Shown: positions 9,107 to 18,498, numbered from the stretch's first letter. The stretch is DNA of 64,000 bases from Mycobacterium saskatchewanense (GCF_010729105.1 NZ_AP022573.1:1302001-1366000), one strand, 5' to 3'. Translations and numbers: made by a program. The notes: generated by a model from the sequence alone, not told the origin.

Positions 9107-10831
9107 TTAACGCCCGATCGGGCCGACTCCGAATTCCTGCAGGATCTGGTTGATCTTATCCAGGCCGGGGATCGGCTCGTTGACCCCGGGGATCGGGGGC
9201 AGCGCCGGGATCGCCGGGGCACGCGGGATCCTCGGGGCCGGCGCGGCGACCGCGGGCGGCTCGGCCTGCGGAGTGGCGGGCGGTGCCGTGGTCGTCGGGG
9301 TTTCGGTCTCGGCGGGCGGGTTGGTGTCGGTGACCGAGGGCGGCGGGGCCTCCTGCGTCGGGGCCGGGCTGGGCGGCGGCGCCTGTGACGGGGCCGAGGG
9401 TGCCGACGTGGTGGTTCTCGGGGGCGGCGCGGTCGTGGACATGCTGCTCGGGCGCAAGGCGAAGATCATCGCGACCCCCGCGACCAGCAGCGCGAGCACC
9501 ACCGCGATGACCGCCAGGGGCGGGCGCCGAAGCCGGCGCCGCTTCTTCGGCTCCGCGTCCGGCTGGGGAGTCGGCTCGGGGGCCGGGGGCGCGGACTCCT
9601 CGGGAGGCAGCGTCGCGCGGACTAGCGTGTCCCCCACTGGCACGGGCCGCACCCGGGGTTCGCTGCGGCGCGGCCACGCCAACGCGGTCGGCTCGGGATG
9701 GACCGGCGACGCGGGCGCCGCCACGGTCGGCACCGCGGCGGGCCTCGCCATCGTCGCGCCGGCCTCGTGCGGGCGGCGCGCCGCGCGCAGGGCGGCGCCG
9801 ACGGCCGGCGTCAGCTGTGGGCGCTCCCGCGAGACGACCGGGACCCGCAGGCGCCCCGCCAGCGCCCTGGTGACCGCCGGGACGTTCGCCACACCCCCCA
9901 CCGTCACGACCGCCGCGAGATTCCGAACGCCGTTGCGCGACAACGTTTGTTCGAGCACGGCCAGGAAGTTGTCCAGCGAGTCGCGGATCACTTCGTCGAG
10001 TTCGTGCCGGGTGAGCCGGAAGTCGCCGTGCATGCCCGGCAGCTCGTCGGTGAGCGTCGCCAACGTGCTGGACGACAGCTGCTCTTTGGCGCCGCGGCAT
10101 TCCGCCCGCAGCCGGCTCAGCGAGCCGCTGGCCAGGGTGGTCGACGGATCGAAGGAACCGGTGCCGGGCAGGTGTCCCATGACGGCGGTCAACAGCGCCT
10201 GGTCGATCAGGTTGCCGGAGAAGTCGTGATAGCGCACCGTCGGCGCCAGCGCCCGGTAGTCGCCCGCGGCGTCCATCAGAGTGATGCTGGTTCCGGTGCC
10301 GCCGAAGTCGCAGACAGCGACCGTGCCCGGGGTCCCTGACGTCCCGATGGCCGGCAGGCCGGGGTTGGCGCGCGCCGCGAAGAGGGCCGCCGCGGCATCG
10401 GGGATCAGCACCAGCGGGGCCGCCCGGTTCGACCACTCGGCCACCCGACTCAGCGCGGCGCCCAGGGCGTCCACCACGCGGGAATCCCAGTGCGCGGGAT
10501 AGGTGACGGCCACGCTGTCGGGCAGGGCGCGGCCACCGGTCGCGGCGTAGGCCAGCGCGCGCAACCCGTCGGCGATCAGGGCCTCGGGGCGGTGCACCGA
10601 GCCGTCGGCCGCCACGATGCCGGCCGGGTCGCCCACCCGGTCCACGAAGTCGGTGATCACCAGGCCGGGCTCGTCGAGCCGGGGATTCTCCGAGGGCACG
10701 CCGACCTCCGGTGGGCGCTCCCGGTAGAGCGTGAGCACGGGCTTGCGGAGGACGGCGTTCTCGGCGGTCACGACCGCCAGGTTGGTGGCACCGATCGACA
10801 GGCCCAGTGCCGGTGTCGCTCCGTCGGCCAT
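9107..10831 (-). CDS. membrane-anchored Hsp70-like ATPase with proline-rich C-terminal tail (Rv2264c type)
   Basis: 574 aa. Residues ~1-340 form an actin/Hsp70-type ATPase: phosphate-1 loop GLSIGATNLA, phosphate-2 loop CDFGGTGTSITL, the ECRGAKEQLS helix and the adenosine motif VTVGGVANVP. A basic stretch (KKRRRLRR) then precedes one transmembrane helix near residue 435-455. The C-terminal ~110 residues are Pro/Ala/Thr-rich and probably periplasmic, ending in a short conserved-looking segment. The Hsp70 peptide-binding domain is absent. Function is unknown; the topology suggests a cytosolic ATPase signalling to or acting at the cell wall. It matches Rv2264c by place and composition. Confidence 0.85.
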   Translation of the reverse strand: MADGATPALGLSIGATNLAVVTAENAVLRKPVLTLYRERPPEVGVPSENPRLDEPGLVITDFVDRVGDPAGIVAADGSVHRPEALIADGLRALAYAATGGRALPDSVAVTYPAHWDSRVVDALGAALSRVAEWSNRAAPLVLIPDAAAALFAARANPGLPAIGTSGTPGTVAVCDFGGTGTSITLMDAAGDYRALAPTVRYHDFSGNLIDQALLTAVMGHLPGTGSFDPSTTLASGSLSRLRAECRGAKEQLSSSTLATLTDELPGMHGDFRLTRHELDEVIRDSLDNFLAVLEQTLSRNGVRNLAAVVTVGGVANVPAVTRALAGRLRVPVVSRERPQLTPAVGAALRAARRPHEAGATMARPAAVPTVAAPASPVHPEPTALAWPRRSEPRVRPVPVGDTLVRATLPPEESAPPAPEPTPQPDAEPKKRRRLRRPPLAVIAVVLALLVAGVAMIFALRPSSMSTTAPPPRTTTSAPSAPSQAPPPSPAPTQEAPPPSVTDTNPPAETETPTTTAPPATPQAEPPAVAAPAPRIPRAPAIPALPPIPGVNEPIPGLDKINQILQEFGVGPIGR

Positions 10832-10934
10832 GTTCCTACCCCCGTCCTCGGCGTCCCGCGGCCTAATCCATAGACAATCTCAGCAATTGCTGGGTGCCAG
10901 CTGTGTAGAGCATGGACCGCGGCTGTGGGCGCCG

Positions 10935-12011
10935 TCAGCGGATGGTGCCCACACCCGCGATCAGCGGCAGGTCGAGCGGCGTCACCCAGCCCGGGCGCAG
11001 GTCGTTGACGGCCGGCACGGCGTTCAGGGCCCGCATCCCGGTCGCGAGACATCCCGCCGTGGCCGGGTCGCGGCCGGAGCCGTCGGTGAACCGGAACGCC
11101 GTCTCCTGGAAGATGCTCGGCGTGCCCTCGATGTCCACGCGGTAGACGTCGTCGTCGTGGCCGGACGGCCAGTCCGGGGCGGCGTCGTGGCCGATGCGGT
11201 TGACGTGTTCGAGCTGGATGCGTGTCTCGCCCTGGTAGACCCCGTTGATGGTGAACCGGACGGCCGCGACGTGGCCGGGTTGGATGACGCCCTTGACGGT
11301 CTTGCGCTCGGTCGGCGTCACCCACTTGTCCCACGTCGTGGTGATCTCGTCGAGCATGATGCCCGCGGCGTGGGCGATCATCGGCACCGTCGCGCCCCAG
11401 GCGAAGATCAGCATGTTGGAATCCTGCAGCAGCGGCGTGTATTCGGGCTCGCGGCCGATGCCCATCTCGACCTCGTAGTCGCCCTCGTAGTTGGTGTAGT
11501 CCAACAGCTCCGAGGCCCGCACCCGGCGCACCTCCGAGCACAGGCCCATCAGCGTCATCGGGAACAGGTCGTTGGCGAAGCCGGGGTCGATGCCGGTGGT
11601 GAAGCAGGACGACTCGCCCAGCTCGCAGGCCTCGGTGATGGGCTGGATCCACTGCGGCGGGTTGAGGTGCATCGTGGGCCACACCCACGGCGTCATGGCC
11701 GTCGAGCAGACGTCGATGCCGGCCCGCAGGAAGCGGGTGATCAATTCGATGTTGTCCTTGGCGTGCATGGCCGTCGGGCCGTAGTGCACCAGCGCGTCGG
11801 GCTTGAGCGCGATCAGCGCGTCGACGTCGTCGGTGGCGACGATCCCGGTCGGCTCGGGCAGCCCGCAGATATCGGCGACGTCGCGGCCCACCTTGTCGGG
11901 GTTGCTGACGCCGACGCCCACCAATTCGAACAGCGGATGCCTGACGATCTCGGCGATCACCATCTTGCCGACGAAGCCGGTACCCCATACCACCACACGC
12001 TTTGACGTCAT
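10935..12011 (-). CDS. dihydrodipicolinate-reductase-like NAD(P)-dependent dehydrogenase
   Basis: 358 aa. The N-terminal Rossmann motif is GTGFVGK, and the protein resembles the DapB-like/2,4-diaminopentanoate dehydrogenase group that is common in mycobacteria. ATG 12011 is chosen because a GGGAAGG ribosome-binding site lies just upstream; a longer reading to 12572 runs antisense to the MFS gene. The physiological substrate is unknown. It is not the biosynthetic DapB, which is shorter (~250 aa). It is an extra gene between the Rv2264c-like and Rv2265-like genes and diverges from the transporter. Confidence 0.8.
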   Translation of the reverse strand: MTSKRVVVWGTGFVGKMVIAEIVRHPLFELVGVGVSNPDKVGRDVADICGLPEPTGIVATDDVDALIALKPDALVHYGPTAMHAKDNIELITRFLRAGIDVCSTAMTPWVWPTMHLNPPQWIQPITEACELGESSCFTTGIDPGFANDLFPMTLMGLCSEVRRVRASELLDYTNYEGDYEVEMGIGREPEYTPLLQDSNMLIFAWGATVPMIAHAAGIMLDEITTTWDKWVTPTERKTVKGVIQPGHVAAVRFTINGVYQGETRIQLEHVNRIGHDAAPDWPSGHDDDVYRVDIEGTPSIFQETAFRFTDGSGRDPATAGCLATGMRALNAVPAVNDLRPGWVTPLDLPLIAGVGTIR

Positions 12012-12080
12012 TGTCACCTTCCCGTCCGGTCCCCGCTTCACCCTAAGCGGACGGCGGGTTCGGGAGCTAGCATCTGGCGG

Positions 12081-13262
12081 GTGCGCAACCGGCCGGCCTG
12101 GCTCACCGGAAACGTGTGGGTGCTGTCGCTGGTGTCGCTGCTGCAGGACGCGGCAAGCGAGTTGCTCTATCCCCTGCTGCCGCTCTACCTGACGACGGTG
12201 CTGGGCGCGCCGCCGTCGGTGGTCGGCGCGGTGGAGGGCGCCGCGGAGGGCGCGGCGTCGTTGACCAAGGTGGCGTCGGGCCCGCTGGGCGACCGGTTCG
12301 CGCGCAGCCGGCTGATCGCGACGGGCTACGGCATGGCCGCCCTGGGCAAGGTGATCGTCGCCGCCGCCGGCGCGTGGCCCGGTGTCTTGCTGGGCCGGGT
12401 CGTCGACCGGCTGGGCAAAGGGCTGCGCGGTGCGCCTCGCGACGCGTTGCTGGTGGACGGCATCGAGCCGGCCCAGCGCGGCCGGGTGTTCGGGTTTCAC
12501 CGCACCATGGACACGCTGGGGGCGGTCATCGGGCCGCTGCTCGGGCTGGCCGGATACGAGCTGTTCGGGCACCGGATCGGCCCGGTGCTCTATCTGGCGG
12601 TGATCCCCGCGGTGCTCAGTGTGCTGCTGATCGCCTGGGTCCGCGAGCGACCGCGCGAGGTGCCGATCTCCTCGCGGCTATCGCCGTTCGCCGGGGCCCG
12701 GCGGCTGCCCCGCCGCTACTGGGAGGTCGTCTGGTTCCTGGTCGCGTTCAGCGTCGCCAACTTCCCGGATGCGCTGCTGTTGTTGCGGCTCAAGGAGATT
12801 GGCTTCTCGGTCGTCGGCGTCATCCTGGCCTACGTCGGCTACAACGCGGTCTACGCGGTGACGAGCTTTCCCGCCGGGTTGCTGGCGGATCGGTTCGGCC
12901 GGCCGGTGGCCTACGGGGCTGGGCTGGTCTTCTTCGCCGTCGGCTACCTCGGCCTGGGCCTGACCACGAGCACCGCGGCCGCCTGGGGGCTGATCGCCGC
13001 GTACGGCATGTTCACCGCCTGCTACGACGGCGTCGGGAAGGCTTGGATCTCAACGCTTGTCGGGCCCGAGCTGCAGTCCAGCGCGCAGGGGATCTTCCAG
13101 GGGCTGAGCGGGTTTGCGGTGCTCGCCGCGGGGCTGTGGGCCGGCTTTCTGTGGGGCGCCGACGGGCGGCTGCCCCTGCTCGTCTCGGGCGGGGTGGGCG
13201 CGGTGTTCGCCGTCGTCCTGCTCGGCGCCGCGGCGAGGCTTCCGTCCGAGCGCACCGGGTGA
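12081..13262 (+). CDS. major facilitator superfamily transporter (Rv2265 type)
   Basis: 393 aa, start GTG. Hydrophobicity fits 12 transmembrane helices. The loop 2-3 signature appears as GPLGDRFARSR and its loop 8-9 repeat as GLLADRFGRP, both diagnostic of MFS. An additional conserved segment (RVVDRLGKGLRGAPRDAL) follows helix 4. The substrate is unknown; members are usually annotated as drug or metabolite efflux pumps. The small secreted protein begins 4 bp downstream, so the two are probably co-transcribed. Confidence 0.9.
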   Translation: MRNRPAWLTGNVWVLSLVSLLQDAASELLYPLLPLYLTTVLGAPPSVVGAVEGAAEGAASLTKVASGPLGDRFARSRLIATGYGMAALGKVIVAAAGAWPGVLLGRVVDRLGKGLRGAPRDALLVDGIEPAQRGRVFGFHRTMDTLGAVIGPLLGLAGYELFGHRIGPVLYLAVIPAVLSVLLIAWVRERPREVPISSRLSPFAGARRLPRRYWEVVWFLVAFSVANFPDALLLLRLKEIGFSVVGVILAYVGYNAVYAVTSFPAGLLADRFGRPVAYGAGLVFFAVGYLGLGLTTSTAAAWGLIAAYGMFTACYDGVGKAWISTLVGPELQSSAQGIFQGLSGFAVLAAGLWAGFLWGADGRLPLLVSGGVGAVFAVVLLGAAARLPSERTG

Positions 13263-13266
13263 CACG

Positions 13267-13623
13267 ATGAGGCTCATGACCAGTCACCTCAGGACCCCCT
13301 CGATCCTGTTCGCCGTCGGCGTCGGCGTCGCGACCGCGTGGGCCGGCGTGGCCCATGCCAACGACTTCCCGCAGGTCCGCTACGAGGTGACCGGCAGTTC
13401 CCCCGTCGCCGAATTCATCTCGTACCAGACTGACGGCGGCCAGCTGCGGGCGGTGAACGCCAAGCTGCCGTGGTCGGCGCAGTTCACCGGTTTCGGCGGG
13501 CAGGTGTTCGTGCTCAGCGCGCAGGCGCCCGGCTCGATCTCGTGCCGCATCCTGATCGACGGCCGATCGGTGAAAGACGCGACGGCGACGGGGACACCCG
13601 CCCGCACCGTCTGTACCCAGTGA
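13267..13623 (+). CDS. small secreted MmpS-like protein
   Basis: 118 aa. The N-terminal hydrophobic signal segment ends at a likely AHA|ND cleavage site (about residue 32). The mature part has the MmpS C-terminal layout, with a paired-cysteine motif (SISCRILIDGRSV ... ARTVC) that would form a disulfide. MmpS proteins are periplasmic partners of MmpL lipid transporters. No MmpL is nearby, and the anchor helix is replaced by a cleavable signal. ATG 13276 is an alternative start. Role unknown. Confidence 0.75.
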   Translation: MRLMTSHLRTPSILFAVGVGVATAWAGVAHANDFPQVRYEVTGSSPVAEFISYQTDGGQLRAVNAKLPWSAQFTGFGGQVFVLSAQAPGSISCRILIDGRSVKDATATGTPARTVCTQ

Positions 13624-13682
13624 GCCGCTCGGTCTAGGCTCTCCGTTCGTCACCTCTCTTCAGCGGCGAAGGAGCGGCCCCC

Positions 13683-14984
13683 GTGAGCCTCAAGACCGGT
13701 ATCGCACCGCGGACCAACGGGGCGCCCCCGCCCGAGATCCCGCTCTCCGACGTCCAACTCGGGTCGCTAAAGTTCTGGGCCCTGGATGACGACTACCGCG
13801 ACGGCGCCTTCGCCACCCTGCGTCGCGAAGCCCCGCTCGCGTTCTGGCCCGCCATCGAGATGGAGGGGTTCACGGCGGGTGACGGGCACTGGGCGCTGAC
13901 GCGGCACGACGACGTGCACTTCGCCAGCCGTCACCCGGACATCTTCAGCTCCAGCCCCAACATCACAATCAACGACAACGCCCCCGAGATCGCGGAGTAC
14001 TTCGGCTCGATGATCGTGCTCGACGACCCGCGGCACCAGCGGCTGCGCTCGATCGTCAGCCGGGCGTTCACCCCGAAGGTGGTGGCCCGCATCGAGGCAT
14101 CGGTGCGCGAACGCGCCCACCGGCTGGTCGCCGACCTCATCGCCAACCACCCCGACGGCGAGGCCGATCTGGTGAGCGAGCTCGCCGGTCCCCTGCCGCT
14201 GCAGATCATCTGCGACATGATGGGCATCCCCGAGGACGACCATCAGCGAATCTTTCACTGGACCAACGTGATTCTCGGCTTCGGCGACCCCGACCTGACG
14301 ACGGACTTCGAAGAGTTCCTCAAGGTCTCGATGGACATCGGGGCCTACGCCACCACCCTGGCCGAGGACCGCCGCGTCAACCACCACGACGACCTCACCA
14401 CCAGCCTGGTCGAGGCCGAGGTCGACGGCGACCGGCTGTCGTCGTCGGAGATCGCGTCCTTCTTCATCCTGCTGGTGGTCGCCGGCAACGAGACCACCCG
14501 CAACGCGATCAGCCACGGCGTGCTGGCCCTGTCCCGCTACCCCCGGCAGCGCGACAAGTGGTGGTCCGACTACGACGGCCTGGCGCCCACCGCCGTGGAG
14601 GAGATCGTGCGGTGGGCCTCGCCGGTCGTCTACATGCGGCGCACCCTGACCCAAGACTTCGAGCTGAGCGGCGTGCGGATGGCCGCCGGCGACAAGGCCA
14701 CGCTGTGGTACAACTCCGCGAACCGCGACGAGTCGAAGTTCGCCACCCCGTGGGCCTTTGACGTCGCGCGCAACCCCAACCCGCACCTGGGCTTCGGGGG
14801 CGGCGGCGCCCACTTCTGCCTCGGCGCGAACCTGGCGCGCCGCGAGATCCGGGTGGTCTTCGACGAGTTGCGCCGCGAGATCCCTGACATCGTCGCGATC
14901 GAGGAGCCGTCGCGGCTGCTGTCGCAGTTCATCCACGGGATCAAGAGGCTGCCCGTCGCCTGGACTCCCCCGCCCGGTTCCTAG
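13683..14984 (+). CDS. cyp124: cytochrome P450 CYP124, methyl-branched lipid omega-hydroxylase
   Basis: 433 aa, start GTG with GAAGGAG upstream. The heme-binding loop FGGGGAHFCLG places the thiolate ligand at Cys379, the I-helix has AGNETT, and the K-helix ExxR is EEIVR. The N-terminal signature (FWALDDDYRDGAF) and synteny with Rv2265 identify CYP124. It hydroxylates the terminal carbon of methyl-branched fatty acids, isoprenoids and sterol side chains, using ferredoxin electrons in the cytosol. The M. tuberculosis neighbours Stf3 and CYP128 do not follow it here. Confidence 0.95.
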   Translation: MSLKTGIAPRTNGAPPPEIPLSDVQLGSLKFWALDDDYRDGAFATLRREAPLAFWPAIEMEGFTAGDGHWALTRHDDVHFASRHPDIFSSSPNITINDNAPEIAEYFGSMIVLDDPRHQRLRSIVSRAFTPKVVARIEASVRERAHRLVADLIANHPDGEADLVSELAGPLPLQIICDMMGIPEDDHQRIFHWTNVILGFGDPDLTTDFEEFLKVSMDIGAYATTLAEDRRVNHHDDLTTSLVEAEVDGDRLSSSEIASFFILLVVAGNETTRNAISHGVLALSRYPRQRDKWWSDYDGLAPTAVEEIVRWASPVVYMRRTLTQDFELSGVRMAAGDKATLWYNSANRDESKFATPWAFDVARNPNPHLGFGGGGAHFCLGANLARREIRVVFDELRREIPDIVAIEEPSRLLSQFIHGIKRLPVAWTPPPGS

Positions 14985-15001
14985 GCCATACGCTGGGCCC
15001 C

Positions 15002-15541
15002 GTGACCATTCCGGAGTTTCCCGCGGCCGACGTGCTGGCCGCCCGCGAAAAGCTTGTGCTCGACCACTTCCACGACGAGGTCCGCCAGGACTGGGACGAC
15101 GTGCTGGCGACCTTCCCGCATCCGCGCTACGAGCTGATCCCGCAGATGATCGTTCACGACGGCGACCGGGCGGTGCGAGACTACTACGCCTACACGCGGA
15201 CCGCGTTCCCCGACCAGGATCACGAGATCATCGCGCTGCGCCACACCGCCGACGCGGTGATCGTCGAGTTCTGGCTGATGGGTACGCATCTGGGTTACCT
15301 CGGCAAGGTCCCGCCCACCGGCAGCCGTTTCCGGGTCCGCATGACGGCGTACTTCGTCTTCGATGAGGCGGAAACCCTGGTCTGCGAACGCATTTACTTC
15401 GACACGCTGACCATGATCAAGCAGCTGCTCGGCGGCCTGGACATGAAGAGGCCGGCGAACTGGCTGCTGGCCGCGCGCTGCGCGCGCGGCTTCCTGTCGA
15501 TGTCATCGGAAAAGCCCGACCCGGCGCTGCTCAGTGCCTAA
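15002..15541 (+). CDS. NTF2/SnoaL-like protein
   Basis: 179 aa, start GTG. It has the alpha+beta layout of the NTF2/SnoaL-like ester-cyclase group: an N-terminal helix, a Tyr-rich YYAYTRTAFPDQDHEI segment and a long curved sheet with VEFWLMGTHLG. Such proteins are cyclases, dehydratases or ligand-binding proteins; no catalytic set can be assigned here. It lies 17 bp after cyp124 and is probably in the same transcript, so it may act on a related lipid. Confidence 0.75.
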   Translation: MTIPEFPAADVLAAREKLVLDHFHDEVRQDWDDVLATFPHPRYELIPQMIVHDGDRAVRDYYAYTRTAFPDQDHEIIALRHTADAVIVEFWLMGTHLGYLGKVPPTGSRFRVRMTAYFVFDEAETLVCERIYFDTLTMIKQLLGGLDMKRPANWLLAARCARGFLSMSSEKPDPALLSA

Positions 15542-15550
15542 ACTCTCCGC

Positions 15551-15991
15551 ATGCGGGGCCTTCATGCGTTGTGCGGCCTGATCGCGGCGGCGCTCCTGGC
15601 GGCACAGGCCACCGCCGCCGCCTCACCCCGGGATCCGCAGATCGAGAAGTGGATCGATCTTCAGGTCGGCCAGTGCGTGAGCGACCTCCCGCCGCCCGAC
15701 CTGAGCCGGGTGACCGTGACGGTGGTCGACTGTGCGGCAGCGCATCTGGCCGAGGTGTACCTGCGCGCGCCGATGGCCGTCGACACCGCGATCGCCACCG
15801 TTGCCAACCGGGACTGCGCCGCCGGGCTCACGCCCTACACCGGCCAACCGGTCGACCGAGGGCCGTTCGCGATCAGCTATGTCATCGACTCCAACCAGGA
15901 CCGGACCGGGGCCAACCCGACGCCGAGCACCGTCATCTGCCTGCTACAGGCGGCCAACGGCCAGCCCCTGATCGGATCGGCGCGCCGCTAG
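15551..15991 (+). CDS. secreted protein with septum-formation-like domain
   Basis: 146 aa. A signal peptide (residues 1-~23, ending ATAAAS) is followed by a domain with four cysteines. [10 protein letters not shown] and [13 protein letters not shown] resemble the septum-formation/DUF4190-associated domain of actinobacterial exported proteins. No lipobox is seen, so it is likely secreted or periplasmic. The start lies 9 bp after the preceding stop. Its stop overlaps the end of the convergent HAD gene. Function unknown. Confidence 0.75.
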   Translation: MRGLHALCGLIAAALLAAQATAAASPRDPQIEKWIDLQVGQCVSDLPPPDLSRVTVTVVDCAAAHLAEVYLRAPMAVDTAIATVANRDCAAGLTPYTGQPVDRGPFAISYVIDSNQDRTGANPTPSTVICLLQAANGQPLIGSARR

Positions 15992-16686
15992 CAGCCGAGT
16001 TGTGTTGCCAGGTCCAGGAAGTCGGACGCGTTGACGTCGAACTCGTCGGCGTAGGCCGTGTCGGCGTCGCCGCCCGGACCGAACTCCAGCGGCCGCGCGA
16101 CGAACGCGGTCGCGAAGCCGAGTTGGCCCGCGGCGCGGATGTCGTACTTGTGGCTCGCCACCATCATGATCTCGGCGGGCTCCAGGCCAAGATACGTCGC
16201 GGCCATGCGGTAGATCGCCGGGTCGGGCTTGAACACCCCGGCCATCTCGGCGGCGAAGACGGCGTCCCACGGCAGCCCTGCCAGCTTGGAGATGCTGATG
16301 ACCGCCGACACGTCGGCGTTCGACAGGGTCGCCAGCGTGTAAGAGCCCTTCAGCCGTAGCAGCCCCGGCACCGCGTCGGGCCATGGCCTGAGCCGCTGCC
16401 ATGCCAGCGTCAGCTCGTCGCGCTCCCCGGCCGACAACCCGCGGGCGCCGCAGTCGTCGAGGACGGAGTCCAGCGCGTCGCGGTACACCGAGCGCACCGA
16501 GATCCACCCGCTGTGCCGCCCCTGCGCCACCTCCAGCGCGGTGAAGTAGCCTGCGCGCCAACGCCGCACCACCTCGGCCCAGTCGACGCCCGTCAAACGG
16601 CCGCCGATCCGCTCCGCCTCCGAGCACACCGTTGAAAAGAAATCCGTCGCGGTCCCCTGCACGTCGAACAACAGCGCCTTCACCAC
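15988..16686 (-). CDS. haloacid dehalogenase-like (type II) hydrolase
   Basis: 232 aa. HAD motifs in order: nucleophile loop LLFDVQGT, motif II TLSNAD, motif III Lys in KPDPAIYR, and motif IV in [18 protein letters not shown]. The layout matches L-2-haloacid dehalogenases, where motif I reads FDAYGT, rather than phosphatases, which carry DxD. The Gln after Asp-Val is slightly unusual. GTG 16686 is taken as start; longer readings run into the divergent DUF202 gene. The substrate is unknown. Confidence 0.85.
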   Translation of the reverse strand: MVKALLFDVQGTATDFFSTVCSEAERIGGRLTGVDWAEVVRRWRAGYFTALEVAQGRHSGWISVRSVYRDALDSVLDDCGARGLSAGERDELTLAWQRLRPWPDAVPGLLRLKGSYTLATLSNADVSAVISISKLAGLPWDAVFAAEMAGVFKPDPAIYRMAATYLGLEPAEIMMVASHKYDIRAAGQLGFATAFVARPLEFGPGGDADTAYADEFDVNASDFLDLATQLGC

Positions 16687-16701
16687 AACGGCCAATCTAC
16701 G

Positions 16702-17067
16702 ATGTGGCTCGTGGCGCAAGACACCGGCGAGCGCGAACCCGACTATCGGTTCACCTTCGCCAACGAGCGGACCTTCCTGGCCTGGCAGCGCACGGCGCTG
16801 GGGCTGCTGGCCGCGGCGGTCGCGTTGGTGCAGCTCGTTCCGGAGCTCGGGGTCCCGGGCGCACGCCGCGCGCTGGCCGTGGGACTGGCGGTGCTGGCCG
16901 TCTTGACCAGCGGCATGGGGCTGCTCCGCTGGCGACAGGCCGACCGCTCCATGCGACTCGGCGTGCCGCTGCCCCGCCACCCGACCCCGGCCTACCTGGC
17001 GGTCGGCCTGAGCGTCGTCGGGCTCGTCGCGCTCGGGCTGGTGATCGCCAAGGCGGTCTCGCATTGA
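16702..17067 (+). CDS. DUF202 membrane protein (Rv2272 type)
   Basis: 121 aa. The DUF202 signature [15 protein letters not shown] is followed by three transmembrane helices (about residues 33-53, 59-77 and 96-116). The function of this small inner-membrane family is unknown. GTG 16711 is an alternative start. A second DUF202-like gene begins within its stop codon. The tandem pair matches Rv2272/Rv2273 in size and order. Confidence 0.85.
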   Translation: MWLVAQDTGEREPDYRFTFANERTFLAWQRTALGLLAAAVALVQLVPELGVPGARRALAVGLAVLAVLTSGMGLLRWRQADRSMRLGVPLPRHPTPAYLAVGLSVVGLVALGLVIAKAVSH

Positions 17068-17363
17068 ACGATCCGGCGGTTCGGACGACGCTCGCCTGGA
17101 CGCGGACCTCGTTCGCGTTCCTCGCCAACGGCGCCCTGCTGACCGTCAAGTACCTGCACGGGCCCGTGGGGCCCGAGTCGTTCATCCCCGCCCTGCTGGC
17201 CGCCGCGGTCGCGTTGACGACCTACGTCATCGCGCTCCGGCGCCAGCGCGCGCTGCAACGGGATCCGCTCCCGGCGCGGCTGACGCCGCGCCGTCAGGTC
17301 TACTTCATCGGGACGGCGGTGCTGGTGCTCACCGTGGTGACGACGGTTGGTCAGCTGACCTAG
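17064..17363 (+). CDS. second DUF202-like membrane protein (Rv2273 type)
   Basis: 99 aa, read from a TTG at 17064 that overlaps the preceding TGA (TTGA). The DUF202 signature is retained in shorter form ([19 protein letters not shown]), with three hydrophobic helices. Translational coupling suggests the two DUF202 proteins act together, perhaps as a heteromer. Its end overlaps the convergent potassium-channel gene by 35 bp. Confidence 0.8.
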   Translation: MNDPAVRTTLAWTRTSFAFLANGALLTVKYLHGPVGPESFIPALLAAAVALTTYVIALRRQRALQRDPLPARLTPRRQVYFIGTAVLVLTVVTTVGQLT

Positions 17364-18084
17364 CGCGGAGCTCGTGGCGCAGTTCCTGGGACAGCGCCTG
17401 GATTTCGGCCCGGAGTTCCTCGATGTGCGAGGCGGTGGCGGCCTGATTGGCGGTGTCCGTTTCGGCCACCCGCTGCACTATCCACGAGGCGAGCGACGCC
17501 GTCACGACGCCGATGAGGCTGATGCCGCCGACCATCAGCAGGACGGCAATCACCCGGCCCGGGACGGTGATCGGGTACTGGTCGCCGTAGCCGACAGTGG
17601 TCACCGTGGAGATGGCCCACCACACCGCCTCCCCGAAGGACTGGATTTTGGCGCCGGGGTGACCGCGCTCCTGGTCGAGGATGGCCAGCGACGCCACGTA
17701 GATGAGCAGGATGACGCCCGAGATCGTGTAGAGCAGGATGCGCCCGCGGACCACGTTGCCGATCGCCTTTTGCAGCGCCCCGACAAGGACGACCAGGCGC
17801 AGCAGCCGCAGCGGGCGCATTAGCGGAAGCGCGACCACAAGCAGATCGAAGAGGTGGCGGACGAACCATTGCCGCCGGTCGGGCGCCAGGCTCAGCCGGA
17901 CCAGGTAGTCGACGACGAACATGCCCCACGCCACCCAGCTCGCCACGTCCAGGTCGTGCGCCTCCCGACCATGCGGTTGGCCGAGCACCTGCACCGAGTA
18001 CACGGCGAGGAAGATGAGCGCGACGATCGCGAGCGGCCACTCCGTGCGCTGTTCCCAGCGCTGCCCCCACGTTTGCTTGATCAT
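17329..18084 (-). CDS. voltage-gated-type potassium channel subunit
   Basis: 251 aa. There are four N-terminal hydrophobic segments, with a short arginine-bearing S4-like stretch (RPLRLLRLVVL). A pore helix and the selectivity filter TVGYGDQYP follow near residue 165, then a final transmembrane helix and a C-terminal coiled coil (~210-240) suited to tetramer assembly. It should conduct K+ across the cytoplasmic membrane. S4 carries only about three arginines, so voltage sensing may be weak. No RCK domain is present. Confidence 0.9.
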   Translation of the reverse strand: MIKQTWGQRWEQRTEWPLAIVALIFLAVYSVQVLGQPHGREAHDLDVASWVAWGMFVVDYLVRLSLAPDRRQWFVRHLFDLLVVALPLMRPLRLLRLVVLVGALQKAIGNVVRGRILLYTISGVILLIYVASLAILDQERGHPGAKIQSFGEAVWWAISTVTTVGYGDQYPITVPGRVIAVLLMVGGISLIGVVTASLASWIVQRVAETDTANQAATASHIEELRAEIQALSQELRHELRARSADQPSSPR

Positions 18085-18261
18085 GCAGAACGGCCTCCGG
18101 TTGTCCGCCGAATTTTGGCCGCTCTAGGTTAGCTGGCCCGCCGCGCGAACCCGGGGCTTTCGGGGCCAACGCCGAAGGGCGCTCTTGGACGCACGGTGCC
18201 GGCGCGCCCGTCGACCTGATGGCCGCGCGCCGGCCGGACGCGCCACCACGCTCTCGCCCCC

Positions 18262-18498
18262 TCAGCCGGTGGCCGCCCCCGCCTTCGACTCCAGCTGCAT
18301 GAGGAGCTCGTGGCAGCGGTGCGCGCGCTGGGAGTCCTGCGCCATCACGTCAGCGAAGAACGCCGCAATGTCGTCCAAGCCGGCGTTCTTCGCATCGCGA
18401 ACATACTGGCCGTAATCATGTCCGGCTTTCAACGAGTGATATTGAACGGAAATGAGGTCGAAGGTCACGTCGTCGAAACCGGTTTCACCCGTGGCCAT
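18262..18498 (-). CDS. small all-helical protein of unknown function
   Basis: 78 aa. The start is ATG 18498, with a GAAGGG site upstream. The sequence reads as two or three amphipathic helices with regularly spaced His, Tyr and Asp (YHSLKAGHDYGQYVRDA, FFADVMAQDSQRAHRCHELL). This resembles small ferritin- or hemerythrin-like bundles, but no complete metal site can be assigned. It is cytosolic. It lies apart from other genes and diverges from the cutinase. Confidence 0.65.
   Translation of the reverse strand: MATGETGFDDVTFDLISVQYHSLKAGHDYGQYVRDAKNAGLDDIAAFFADVMAQDSQRAHRCHELLMQLESKAGAATG

Noticed and set aside
10935..12572. 545-aa extension of the DapB-like gene
   Set aside because: The extra residues are antisense to the MFS transporter. 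ATG 12011 has a good ribosome-binding site and starts the Rossmann fold correctly.
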